Counted from the stretch's first letter, positions 22,257 to 32,417 are shown. The stretch: DNA of 64,000 nucleotides from Liopterus haemorrhoidalis (GCA_963971575.1 OZ020616.1:54295201-54359200), one strand, 5' to 3'. The notes: generated from the letters alone by a model not told the origin. A program made the numbers and translations.

Positions 22257-22309
22257 AAAAACGAGAAAACTTTCCAGTACAGCTAATATATATATAAATT
22301 TGTATAAAT

Positions 22310-22640
22310 GTGTTATTTCAAGTTACATTTTTGATGCGATGCTGATAACCTTAAGATGTATGGCTCTGTCTTCTATGTCGGTGTTGTTGGCTAGCGAATC
22401 TTTTAGGATTGTAGGTAGGGAGTTTTTCCTCTCTGTAGTTGTTACTCTCGGCAGTCTAGAAGGATGTGTTCCACGGTTGGGCAACTGTTGTATGTACTGC
22501 ATTGTGGCGGGTCGGTTCTTTGGAATATATGTATATGAGTGTACATTGCGTGCACAAGTCTTAGTCTTGTTAAGATCACTTGATCTCTTCTATAATTAGT
22601 TTTATCAGGCCAAGTTTTTCATTGGATTTATGCTGAATTA
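22310..22640 (-). pseudogene. LINE ORF2 C-terminal tail fragment
   Basis: Minus-strand text WPDK...RRDQVILTRLRLVHA, THIHIFQRTDPPQC and CPTVEHILLDCRE follows the same layout as ORF2 ends of Jockey/I-type LINEs (region after RNase H with a Cys/His cluster). Stops follow. The 99-codon plus-strand ORF over the same DNA is an antisense shadow. Confidence 0.7.
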
Positions 22641-22861
22641 CGTGATTAATTGTTCGCAAAACCTTGTATAATTGTTTTTTTTTTCAATAAGTTTAAATAT
22701 TTAAAATTTAGTTGTACAGTGTTTGTAATAGGGATTTGCAGCTAAGCACCCCTACCATCTGGTGAGCGTTTCATGAACTTGTGTACTACATATAACATTT
22801 CGTTTTGTGTATTGGTTTTGTATGAAGTTTATTTTTAAAGTTTTATTATAATCATTGAAAA

Positions 22862-23002
22862 ATGTATAATACATATTGTTGTGTGCCTATGTGCAATTCA
22901 TTGAAAAGAAGAAACCCGGAAATATCGTTTCATTTGTTTCCACCAATATCAGACACCGTACGGTTCGAAACAAAATTGGGAATCGACGCTATGTTTAGAT
23001 AA
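22862..23002 (+). pseudogene. THAP zinc-finger N-terminus, truncated (copy 2)
   Basis: The first 41 residues equal those of the 43-195 frame apart from one change (L to P near residue 28). A 16-base deletion relative to copy 1 then shifts the frame, giving a short IDAMFR end. The C-x2-H half of the zinc site is absent here too. Confidence 0.55.
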
Positions 23003-23059
23003 ACAATTTAAAAATTGGAAAAAAAGTGAGCCCTTATATCAAAGTTTGCTCATTACATT

Positions 23060-23314
23060 TTAATGATAGTGACTACAAAAAATATTTTCAATTTTGTATT
23101 TATTATCGCATATCTTGAAAATTCCTGTTAAGGCTGTTCCTGAAAAGTCTGTAGGCATAATACATAAATCTTTATGAACTCTGTTTTTTTCAGTGACTCC
23201 ACACAATTTTATGTGCCCAGCATTGTAGATTTCTACCCCTTCGTAAACAACACGGGAATTATTATTTCCCCCAATATAATTAAAATAATCGACAATGGAA
23301 AACTGTGCCGCCAT
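23060..23314 (-). CDS. Short ORF resembling arthropod SWIM/YqaJ-type protein N-terminus (tentative)
   Basis: The 84-residue frame starts MAAQFSIVDYFNYIGG and continues VVYEGVEIYNAGHIKLCGVTE. The pattern G-x-x-I-Y-N-A-x-H-I-x-x-C-G recalls the N-terminal region of a family of arthropod proteins with SWIM zinc fingers and YqaJ-like nucleases, as I remember it; the rest does not match well. It may be one exon of a transposon gene. It runs opposite to the THAP frame. I am not sure of the family. Confidence 0.3.
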   Translation of the reverse strand: MAAQFSIVDYFNYIGGNNNSRVVYEGVEIYNAGHIKLCGVTEKNRVHKDLCIMPTDFSGTALTGIFKICDNKYKIENIFCSHYH

Positions 23315-23582
23315 AACTTAAAACCAGATCACAAAATGTAGTATTTAAGATGTTTACAAGTAATGTCACTTAAAAAAAATGTCCTCACAATACGTGTGTA
23401 TACTTACTTGATTATAAAATTTTAAAACAAAATCAGAAAATCCCATACAATTATTTATTTTTTGTCGTTTTTTGATACATTTTTCGCTATTATTTACTAG
23501 TAAATGTCAAGTGGTATCTGATTTAGAATGGTTTCAAAAAAATCCGCGTGGCGCTACGATCTTAAAATTTTTCCCCTATATG

Positions 23583-24049
23583 TGCATGGTATCAAAACTA
23601 TTGCGTAATATAAGTTCTAAGGAACCCTATAAAAGCAAGCTTGATCGACCAATTAAACATTATCTAGGGAAAGCGTTTGGTAAAACGGTAGGGTTTAACG
23701 CGTGATATTTTAACATTGGTCAGAAGGGAGTACGTTTAAGGGAAATGCGAAGGACGGAGATAAACCTTCGATGACCAGTCCCGACTTGCTCGTTTTTGTA
23801 ATAACATAGAACTGAAGTATGCTGAAGACCAGTAGAGCTTTATCATTTATTAATATAGTTGTATTGTTGTTTTTCACTTAAATTAGTAGCTTGGGTCATG
23901 TTCTGTATAGGCAACCTTCATTATGGATATAATCTAGGGCTGTTATAACGGTATTTTAGACCACAACTTCATATTATCTTTAGTTCAGTAACTCGAACAC
24001 AGAAATGAAAGCTTTGGGGCAGGATTCACATTTAAAAGTTTATGTATGT
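23583..24049. other. Unassigned; possible TATA box near 23630
   Basis: CTATAAAAGCAAGC at 23629-23642 looks like a pol II TATA box, but nothing downstream is recognised as a gene. Confidence 0.3.
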
Positions 24050-24145
24050 GTGTTGTTGAGAACGAACGTAGGTCTACAAAATAGTGCGTTAACTAGTGAG
24101 CAGCGGATTATGGTTCAATCCCCGGCATCTATATATGACAAAAAA
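24050..24145 (+). repeat. tRNA-like SINE head (tentative)
   Basis: ATAGTGCGTTAACTAGTGAG acts as a plausible A box and ATGGTTCAATCCCCGGC as a good B box. No tail or target duplication was recognised. Confidence 0.4.
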
Positions 24146-24149
24146 TAGT

Positions 24150-24569
24150 ATTGATATGACTACAAAAAACGAGTAGCCTTGGGACATGATAGTGACCTTC
24201 GAACATTCTCCAAGTTAACCAGTGAGTGCGAGAAATGTATGGAAAGATCTATATAAGATGCGTGCATATTAAGGAATTTACCTTATTATTTTTCTAACCG
24301 TTTCTCTGTCAGAAACCATATGAATTTATAGATTGTGTAGGCTGTTTGCAAAAGACGAGTACAGCGACCTTCGAACACCCTTAAAGTTAACTAGTGAGTG
24401 CCAGAAATGTATGGAAAGATCTAAGCTACTATATAAGATACGTTCTACCCTTTATGAGCGGTCAGTCAATCAATTGCATGCAGCCGACTTCGGGCTTGAG
24501 CTAGACGTGACTGAGCTCAGTACAGTTAATGATTTAATTAAATTCGGTACAATGATTGAGTGATTTAAT
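24150..24569 (+). repeat. LTR-like repeat fragments (two partial units)
   Basis: Two partial copies (24155-24270 and 24348-24560) share GACGAGTA...GACCTTCGAACA...GTGAGTGC-AGAAATGTATGGAAAG and a TATATAAGAT box-like motif with each other and with 25790-26050. The dispersion, TATA-like motif and lack of coding content suggest fragments of one LTR family. TG/CA ends and target duplications were not resolved. Confidence 0.5.
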
Positions 24570-24835
24570 TTGGGTGCAATATTTATCATACAGACAGACA
24601 GGCAGACTGACAGGCAGACAGACAGACAGACTGACAGGCAGACAGACAGGCAGACAGACAGGCAGACAGACAGGCACACAGACAGGCAGACAGACTTGCA
24701 GACAGATAGACATACAGACAGGTAGACAGACAAACAGATAAATAAACAGATAGACATACAGACAGGCAGGTAGATAGACATACAGACACATGAGTGGCGT
24801 TTTACAGGATTTTTAGTGGTCATATTTACAAAACC
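24570..24835 (-). mobile_element. Family X terminal remnant E with expanded CAGA tract
   Basis: The edges match family X: GGGTGCAATATTTATCATA before the tract corresponds to GGCTACAATTTTTACCGA in copies B and C, and GGTCATATTTACAAAACCTT at the end corresponds to the AGGGTTTTG terminus. Between them the (CAGA)n tract, 4-6 units in A, B and C, has grown to about 200 bp of CAGA/CAGG repeats (24589-24788). ORFs read through it in all frames are low-complexity artefacts. Confidence 0.65.
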
Positions 24836-25764
24836 TTAAAAACAACTCCAGTGACGAAAAAAAAAATATATATATATATTTATATATATATATTTAAATC
24901 TGATACTAAATAATATTAAATAATAAAATGATACTGAACAGGGGATATTGCCAACATCATTTTTAATAAAATAAATTATTGTTAGACGACTTTTTTTATT
25001 ATATTTATTTAATTGTTCTTACCAATTCCAAACATATGATCAATATAATTTAATTGTGTCTTGTGTACACAGATATTTAATTTATTATTAAACTATTCTA
25101 AATGCAATTTAACGGTCTGTTGCTACAAATGAACTTATTTCAAGAACGTCATGCTATCCTTCCTGGCTTGTCCTGTAGAACTTTAAAGGATTGGTAAAGT
25201 TGTGTCTAGCTTTTTGATAAAAACTTGCTTTACTGTATAAACATTTTAATATTATCAACTGCAAGTATTTCATAAGGAATATAAATTTATTTTTATTCCT
25301 ACTTATTGCAATAAAGATCTTAAGTTTTATAAGTACACTTCATTAATCCATTTTTTATTTTTGATACTCAAGCTTTTTATAAGACCTCACTTAATTGTCA
25401 ATTTAAAAAGTATGCTGTTATTGAGTGCCACTTGCTCGTATTTACCTTATTTGAAAGCTTTTTATTAAATCTGGTTACGATGAAAAAACAAAGGAAGTTT
25501 TTTATTAGAATTTATCGGGGTTGGAGAAAAAAGATGTAGCCTATTAATAGGATTGTCATAAATTTGTCTAGCTGCTATGGGATATGCGGTATCTTTGTGA
25601 CAGGGGAAACAGGTATTTTAATATAAATTATTAAATATTAAATACATATAACGGCTACATCGAATCATAGCACTTCGCTACTAAAATAACAATATTTCAA
25701 AAATTCCGATATTTGGGAAATATTAAATAAAGATAAAGATAAGATATTAAAAGAAAGATATATT
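24836..25764. other. Unassigned; (TA)n run near 24866-24892
   Basis: AT-rich DNA with one TA microsatellite and no recognisable gene. Confidence 0.5.
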
Positions 25765-26150
25765 CTTGCTTCGCGGAATCTTTGATGACAAAAAAGAGAG
25801 TATTATTATTGAGATACGGCTCTGCAAAAGACGAGTAGCCTTGAGACAAGACAGTGACCTTCGAACATTCTCCAAGTTAGCAAGTGAGTGCGAGAAATGT
25901 ATGGAAGGATATAGGTTACTATATAAGATGCGTGCTACCTGGGTGGAGCAACCAATCAATCAAGTACATGCAAACGACTTCAGAGTTGAGTTAGACATGT
26001 GACTGAGTTCAGTGCAGTTACCGAGTTAGTTAAATTCGTTACTGTGATTGATTGTTCTAATTGAGCGTATACCCGGACTAGTCTAGGCAATAGGATGATG
26101 TATAGAGTGCATCAATAAAGAGGAAAAAGATTTTTCATCGAAACTCGATG
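25765..26150 (+). repeat. LTR-like repeat, longer copy
   Basis: This copy shares the GACGAGTAGCC...TTCGAACATTCTCC body with the units at 24150-24569 and extends further. A TATATAAGATGCG TATA-like motif at about 25920 and an AATAAAG polyadenylation-like signal at 26114-26120 sit in the order expected of U3-R of an LTR. No gag/pol was found nearby, so it would be a solo or truncated LTR. The 78-codon ORF within it is probably chance. Confidence 0.5.
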
Positions 26151-28431
26151 TATAATCAAGCTGGAAAAACAATTGTGTTGACTAAATTTTACCCAAATAA
26201 TTGAATGGTATTATTCAAATTTTCCGGAACAAACCGGAAATATAGGATATTAAGGACAACATTGATTTTTTAATCGGGAACATGACGTCCTGCTGGATAT
26301 TCTCGAGCTTTTAAAAAGGAACTTTTACTTAAACATTTTTAAATATCTTTTACGGTTTATGAAAAATTGTATTCTTTATAACAACTTGAAAGTTAAGTAT
26401 TTTTATTCCTAAATTTTCAAAGTAGTTTTCGATTCGATTTAAACATTTTCGCACTCTGACTAATAAGCTTTCTGTAGCTCGGAGTATAATAAAAATAAAA
26501 TTTAATAAAAAAGGTGCAGCAGACTCCTGGTTTAAAAAATCTCAACTAATATAATAAAAAAATTAGCAGAAAACTGAAAGGTTCTTGAGATTATGTAAAC
26601 AATGTATGCAATTTGTAATATTTAAAATTTTACCCTTCTTGCTCTGTAAAAAATAATCATGAGTCACGAGTTTTTTAGGTTCACGCCGGATGCATAATTC
26701 CGTACTCACGTTAACGTCCGCACACGGCCCAAAGTGTTAATTTTGTTCACATTTACGCGGGTCACGTCTTGACCCATTAAAATTCACCCATCTATACTCG
26801 CCCACGCCCGTATCTACTGGAGATATTTGCTCAAAATTCCTTAGAATGCTTGGCGCGCCAATACACCAGTGATGGAATCAAAAATCCTCCAATATTTTGT
26901 CAGTAGATTAGAAATAACATTTGGACAAACTCGTCAGTCAAGGCAAGGTAGAAGTAAAACTTTAACCAATTCAATTAACATATATTTTGCAATGAAATAA
27001 TGCTAATGTTTCAAGTCTATAAATTTTCTTCGATTGTCCTATCGTTCAATTACTTTAACTTACATCCTTCAATATACTGTTTCCTTATACATTAGAACTG
27101 TGCAATCCAAGTTATTTGATATTTATACAGTATGTAAAATAATGTAATGCTACCACATTATTTCGATTACTAGTATGCATTATAGATGTATAAACCCAAA
27201 TATTATTTAATATTTATGTACAGGAAGATTGTAAATATGGTATAGAAACAATTTATCGGGTGGCTTTATTCTAACCGGAAATGAAAGAGAAAATCATTTT
27301 TGGTTCACATTTAATTTACATGTCAATGACATTACAGCGATCTTAACGAATTTTAGAGACCCTGAGAAACCCTTTTTTTCTATTAAGTGTAATGGTTAGT
27401 TAAATTCTGTACGCCTTTGGTTTTATCCGTTGTCATAAACTCACACTTACCGCTCGATCGTTCTATAGTTTCTCGCACAGTATTTAGGACTGAATGGGCA
27501 GCCCACAGACTACCTAAAAGCCGGACTGTTCGTCCAAAAGAGTGTGAAGGAGGTAATTTTGGTTTGTTCCAGAAATAAAATTCATAAATTCTATGTATAA
27601 TAATAATAATAATAATATTTATTGGTGTTTTCTTACACCACAGAGAATGTTCACACAAGTCAAAGAATAAAAAAATAATTTAAAAAATACGTAATCATTC
27701 AATTAGTGTAAAATATAAAAAATATTATATGATAAAAAATCTAGTTCTTGGAAAAAAAACTGCAGATATGTTTATTAGTGTAACTTGAGACCAATGTAAA
27801 CCTAACATGAACAGGAACTCGTAAATTCTATTTATTTTAAAAATGTGTCATATTAACAGATTAGATGTATTCGGACCATATATGGAAAACAATTAATATC
27901 TGTCTTGAAATAGAAACATTAGTTTTGGTTATTTTTCTAAAGAGATTATACTATTTAATTTATTAACAATAACTGTCTTCTGGATAACAGACTGTGATAT
28001 GATATTTGACATTTGGGCGATGTTAGTCTTTTAGGATAGTTCAGTTAAGACAGTCATCAGGTTAAGACAAATTTAACAGCAGTTATATTTTGTCCATCAT
28101 GGTTTAAAGACATTTATAGTGTTCGATCTTGAAGCAAGTAATAAATCCTACAAGTAATTTCGTATTTACGTTAGTGTAGTGTTTAGCTAAAGAATGGAGA
28201 AATAATATTCCGAAACTTGGGAGAAACAATTGGTTTTTCAGAGATGCTGGTGAGAATTGTGATATCTGGTGGACAAATTAGTGTTTAGTGTTAAAGAGTT
28301 TCGCGAGTGTTTAGTATTCGTGAATGTGTGTTTTTTTGGATTTAGCGTATCTTCATAATTGTAAGTCTAGTGTATAATAATGTAAATATTAAACCCATGT
28401 CATAATTACAACAGGTTAGGTTATTAAAATG
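26151..28431. other. Unassigned; (AAT)n microsatellite at 27598-27617
   Basis: A GC-richer patch at 26690-26870 and a short minus ORF (27383-27658) next to the microsatellite are the only local features; neither is recognised. Confidence 0.5.
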
Positions 28432-28985
28432 TTGATTTTAATTGAAGGATCCCTTAATTCTTTTGTAAGAATCATAGCAACCAGCTAGCGAATATAGAGT
28501 TTTCAGACTCGATCCGCTCGCGAGTTTTGTAAATTAATTATGTGAAGGCCTTGAATTTAGGGATATACAGAATAAGTACGAATTAACTATATTAATATTA
28601 GATTCAAAATAAACAAGCCAACGGTGATATTGATTTTAATTGAAAGATCGCCTAATTCCTTCTTAAGAATAATAGCCAAATCCGGTGGGCATAACGTAGT
28701 GGTAACACATGTGCCCTGAATTGCTAGGGTCTCGGGTTCGAATCCTGTTCAGACATGGAATTTTCATTACGAAAAATTAGATTTATCCTGGCTAATTACC
28801 TTAATAGCAAAGCCTTAAGCATGAAAAAAAAATAGCAACCAGCTGGCGAACATAGTGAGTTTTTAGGCTGGATCCGCTCACGATGTTTGGATTCTCATTT
28901 TATGGGAGACCTAGAATTTGAGAAATGTACCGAGTAACTACGAATTAACTTTATTAATATCATGTTCAAAATAAATCAAGTAACC
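28432..28985. repeat. Tandem duplication of ~199 bp, second unit carrying a SINE
   Basis: Unit 1 (28432-28630) and unit 2 (28631-28985) share TTGATTTTAATTGAA, TAATTC-TT-TAAGAAT, AACCAGCT-GCGAA and ACGAATTAACT-TATTAATAT. Unit 2 is longer by about 150 bases because a SINE (28680-28830) is inserted. The duplication therefore gives an empty site and a filled site next to each other. Confidence 0.85.
28680..28830 (+). mobile_element. tRNA-derived SINE
   Basis: A box TGGGCATAACGTAGTGG and B box GGGTTCGAATCC are strong; the body ends CTGGCTAATTACCTTAATAG and an A-rich tail. AATAGCCAA before (28671-28679) and AATAGCAA after (28831-28838) look like a target duplication, and the empty site ATAGCAACCAGCT exists in the neighbouring unit at about 28474. 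The 3' body is shared with the SINE at 32221, so both belong to one family. It is transcribed by pol III and depends on a LINE for movement. Confidence 0.88.
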
Positions 28986-30003
28986 ATGATTCATACGACC
29001 ATAAGCGGAGGCGTCTAGTCACTTTATAAAGTCAATTTGGAAATTGCAAAAATTCAATTCAATTTGCTAGAAATCCTACATACCTACGTGATAACTCCGA
29101 AACTCACATACTGCGTAAATCGACTATAACCTGTATGTATATCTAATAAAATAAGACGAACAGACTATGCGGGGTCAAAAGTCATGTCGACTGACAAGAA
29201 AAATGGGGGGAAAAAAACAACAAAAAATTTCTATCTTATGAAACGTTCAGTGATTTATTTTTATTAATTATTCTTAAAACTTTTTAATAAAATCCCAGAA
29301 TTTATAAAACTTTTGAAAATTAATATCGTTAATTTCATTATTATGATTAAAAATTAGTAAAGAATGTGGAAATTACAATTCATTAAACATAGAATAAAGC
29401 ATGTTTGATGAAATAAAAAAGCAAATTACTTTAATGTAGTGTTAAAAATTGCCAGTGAATTAAACATGGATTCTGTCATGCAGAAAAGAGTCTTGCATAT
29501 TAAAATGCGAGAAAAGTGAGCCCGTAAGACCCAGGTGTATCTGTAAAGTAAAGAACAAAAACAAATCTTAAAGTTGTTATTTTTTAACGATTTCTTTACT
29601 CGACATAATTTATGTCAGCTGCATTTTTAGAGCTCATTATAAATATTCTTATAAAATTAAAAAGCTCCTTCTGTTAAACTACATTAAAAGCACATCCCAA
29701 CTTTGTTAATGACCGTAATATTTTCTCAGAGATCTTTTTAATGAACTCATTTAGTTCACCTTTACTCGTACGAAAGTACGAGAGGAACACATTGTTTCAG
29801 GTAAAGGTTAGTGTTATCTCCCCCTTTAAAACTTTACCAAAACCACCTCTGGATTCTTAAATTAGTTAAAACCATCCAACACAGACGAAGTCCCAAAGAA
29901 TTATGTAGAACGATACAAGGATCATTTGTTCTATGCATTTCATTTTAACTTGTCCACTATCGATACCTCGAGAATTAAAGGAAGACGCAACAATAACTGC
30001 AAT
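28986..30003. other. No recognisable gene
   Basis: AT-rich unassigned DNA. AGTACGAGAGGAAC at 29775-29788 equals part of the 28S rRNA sarcin-ricin loop but the match does not extend clearly. Confidence 0.45.
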
Positions 30004-30602
30004 CTTGATTAGATGAGTTACGTCCGAAAGTTAGTAATTATAGTTGAAGGTAATGGGATTCGGACCAGTCAGAAAATAAAAACAAATTTATTAACTTCGC
30101 TAACGTTTCGATTTTAATTTAAATCTTCATCAGAGCTACAAAGATATATAGAAAAATAGAAAAATTAAATTGGTAAGTTTACATGTATAAAACTATGATA
30201 GTGTTCAAATTTAACAAGTCAAGTAGTTAAAATAAGCATTACAAAATTGTCGGAATTTAAAATATAACATAAAATAATTATTAAATAATATAAACATATC
30301 ACATATGAGTTAAAGAATAAAAAACAATGTTAAATTTACATTACCTTAGTTAATAGTCACGATATAAAAAAAAAACAATTTTAAAATTCGTTATAAAAGA
30401 TGATAGATGATAGTGTTCAAATTGTTAAATTTGAACACTATCATAATTTTATACATGTAAACTTACCAATTTAATAATTCTATTTTTCTATATATCTTTG
30501 TAGCTCTGATGAAGATTTAAATTAAAATCGAAACGTAAGCGAAGTTAATAAATTTGTTTTTATTTTCTGACTGGTCCGAATCCCATTACCTTCAACTATA
30601 AT
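30004..30602. mobile_element. Long inverted-repeat (foldback) element
   Basis: Arms 30029-30217 and 30422-30607 are inverted copies of each other over about 185 bases at high identity, from TAATTATAGTTGAAGGTAAT inward to GTTCAAATTTAACAA. A 12-base direct repeat AATAACTGCAAT lies at 29992-30003 and 30603-30614 and may be a target duplication. Each arm contains ATCAGAGC...GTTTCGATTTT text, read on the other strand as CTGATGA followed by ATCGAAAC, common near ends of Penelope-like elements. A partial copy lies at 43347-43403. It may be a head-to-head pair of terminal fragments or a foldback transposon. Confidence 0.75.
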
Positions 30603-30794
30603 TAATAACTGCAATTTTACATCAATGAAAAAAACAAGATTTTTTAGAAAATGTTTATTTATATCATTGTAATTAATGTTGATAAAAATTATGTCTGGAA
30701 AATGATATGGGCCAAATGACCACCTCGGCTACTGTTAATGATGACGATTCTGAGCTAAATTTTCAATAACGAATTCATATAAATTTATATGTAC

Positions 30795-31501
30795 GAGGAA
30801 AATTCAGTAATTAAGTCACAAAAGGCTATTAAAAAAATACTTAGCTGAAAACAAGTTTTATTTTTCAACAAAGTCGCCACCAACATCAATAAACTTATCC
30901 CATCGCTTTATCAATGCCTCAATGCCTGCTGTATAAAACTCTTTGGGCTGCAGCTGCAGTCACTTGCGTATTTCTCGTTTAACATAGTTATCAATCGCGA
31001 AACGTTTGACGCCCAGATGCTTCTTTGGAGACCAAACCATGAGAATATCCTATTGTAGTTGCTGTGCTGTCTATTGAAATCCGCCGTTTAGCTCAACCCA
31101 TCTCGTGCAACCATCGAATTGTTGCATCATTTGCCATCTGAACGGCGCTCAGTTCGGTGTCCGTCAACAACTTTTTAGTACACTTGAGAGAATTTCTCGA
31201 CCCAGTTGTATACCGCTTTACGCAACAAACAATTTTCACGGTAAACAGGATATATTTCCTTATGGATATCCTTTGCAGGAAGTCCTTTTGCCCACACAAA
31301 ACGCGCAACAGCTTGTTGCTCTTCCGCAGTATACTTTTCGAGCACGGTCACCATTTTCACTCTGCCTGCGCACGCACACAGCAACTGTCACTGAAGTGTT
31401 ATCAAGCTGGATTGTGCTGCCACCTAATGATACTTTTGGAAATAGCTCACTGCTATTTTCAGCTTTCCAACATCAGTTTGTGACCTAATTACTGACCTAA
31501 T
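30795..31501 (-). mobile_element. Mariner-like element, internally deleted
   Basis: Ends TTCAGTAATTAAGTCACAAA (left) and, reverse-complemented, GTCAGTAATTAGGTCACAAA (right) form inverted repeats. Exact outer boundaries are uncertain by a few bases. Between them lies a broken mariner transposase of a family distinct from the others in the window. Confidence 0.8.
30839..31351 (-). pseudogene. Mariner transposase pseudogene (SETMAR-like N-terminus type)
   Basis: The N-terminus starts MVTVLEKYTAEEQ at 31351 and runs to RKAVYNWVEKFSQ, the first helix-turn-helix. A second helix-turn-helix block follows (MANDATIRWLHEMG, a stop, KRRISIDSTATTIGYSHGL). A deletion then removes the catalytic core, and the C-terminus resumes WSPKKHLGVKRFAIDNYV, a stop, and FYTAGIEALIKRWDKFI to the end. 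All three catalytic aspartates are missing. The plus-strand ORFs over the same DNA are antisense shadows. Confidence 0.85.
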
Positions 31502-31564
31502 ATCTGCAATGACACGAGTGATGTTGGATTTAAAGCCAGATATGGTTTCTGGATTTTTGAGGTA

Positions 31565-32150
31565 CACTTGAGATTTAACATAACCCCAAAAATAAAATCT
31601 AAAGAAGTTAACTCACACGATGTTGCGGTCAATTCACATTTCCACGACGCAAAATTGCTCGACCAGAAAAAATTTCTTGTAATAAATCCATTGTTTCATC
31701 AGCAGTATGACAAGTAATCCCATCCTGCTGGAATCACATGTTATCCAAGTCAAATCGTTCAATTAATGCCAAAAAAATTGAATCCTATCACGGTATTGAT
31801 TTCTTTTGACCAAAACTGATGTTCATCTTCAAAGAAATATGGTCCAATAACTCATTCGGTCAAAAAACCACACCAAACTCTGACACATTTTGGATGAATC
31901 GATAAATCTTTAATTGCTTTTCGGTTTTCTGTTGTCCATATTCGGCAATTTTGCGTCTTTACATCGCTAATCAAATATAAATGCGCTTCGTAGTTAAAAA
32001 TTATACTTTTGAAAAAAAATCCTCATTTTCTTCAGTGCGTTCCAAGCACCAATTCATGAACGTACGACGTTGTTGATGGTGAGCAGGCTTTATTTCTTGA
32101 ACCAATTGAATTTTATAAGGTTATAAACACAAATATTTTTGCATAATTCG
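31565..32150 (-). pseudogene. Degenerate mariner-like transposase fossil (family M1 relative)
   Basis: Reading minus with frame changes gives KIQLVQEIKPAHHQQRRTF, MNWCLERT, SDVKTQNCRIWTTENRKAI, GPYFFEDEHQFW, a degenerate QDG block, LLQEIFSGRAILRRGNVNW and LDFIFGVMLNL. The order matches family M1 (KIQLVQELKP, NKQNCRYW, GPYFFEDE, FQQDGA, LTPMDFFLWGYLK). The first catalytic block reads NYEAH in place of SDEAH. The N-terminus is absent and no terminal repeats are visible. It is much older than the two M1 copies. Confidence 0.75.
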
Positions 32151-32220
32151 TTTTTTTCGTTTAATTTCGAGTCGAAAATGTTTAATTGTTGCGAACGACA
32201 ACGAGTAGAAGTGTTTTGTA

Positions 32221-32417
32221 GCTGTTCACTGTGGCGTAGTGGTTAGTGTAGCGTTTTCCTGCCTTCTAGGACACGGAGGCTTGGATACGAATCCTGATTA
32301 TGGCATGGATATTTGTGTTGTCCAAAATTGTACAATCGCCAAATTCTGTAAAATTATCAAAAAAATGCATCTACTGGATAATGGCCTTAGTAGCTAAGTC
32401 CAAAAATATATTTAAAA
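32221..32417 (+). mobile_element. tRNA-derived SINE with perfect 12-bp target duplication
   Basis: AAGTGTTTTGTA stands at 32209-32220 and again at 32418-32429, exactly bracketing the element. The head has an A box (TGGCGTAGTGGTTAGTG) and B box (GATACGAATCC); the body ends CTGGATAATGGCCTTAGTAG, shared with the SINE at 28680, then an A-rich tail. The intact duplication indicates a fairly recent insertion by LINE machinery. Confidence 0.92.

Larger units (their letters stand above)
20487..22283 (-). mobile_element. Mariner element with a nested family X insertion
   Basis: Inverted ends GGTGTACCGGAAAGTTTTTT (left) and, reverse-complemented, GCTGTACTGGAAAGTTTTCT (right) are flanked by TA (20485-20486, 22284-22285). 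The left end is only 22 bp beyond the pogo MITE. A 922-bp family X copy (21335-22256) sits between the transposase start and the right terminal repeat, so the mariner was present first. Removing it leaves about 875 bp, less than a full mariner (about 1.3 kb), because the transposase is also internally deleted. Confidence 0.88.
22821..23582 (+). repeat. Dispersed THAP-type repeat, copy 2
   Basis: It aligns with 2-727 and starts at the same place relative to the THAP frame, though where copy 1 begins is unknown. The sequence upstream of 22821 cannot be compared with anything in the window. It retains a longer minus-strand ORF than copy 1. Confidence 0.75.

Noticed and set aside
23629..23642. 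Promoter for a host gene
   Set aside because: A TATA-like string alone in AT-rich DNA is weak and no coding exon follows.
24470..24823. ORFs of 60-117 codons through the CAGA tract in several frames
   Set aside because: They are read-through of a tetranucleotide microsatellite (alternating CLSV/CLPV repeats) and occur in every frame.
29775..29788. 14-base identity to the 28S rRNA sarcin-ricin loop
   Set aside because: The match does not continue reliably on either side, so a chance or very decayed match is more likely than an rRNA gene or rDNA-derived SINE.
30480..30545. Hammerhead ribozyme in the arms of the inverted-repeat element
   Set aside because: The CTGATGA and GAAAC cores and stem II are present, but stem I does not pair and stem III is only two base pairs; listed as a point within a finding, not annotated as a ribozyme.
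31105..31488. 127- and 108-codon plus-strand ORFs
   Set aside because: They are antisense to a clear mariner transposase pseudogene on minus.
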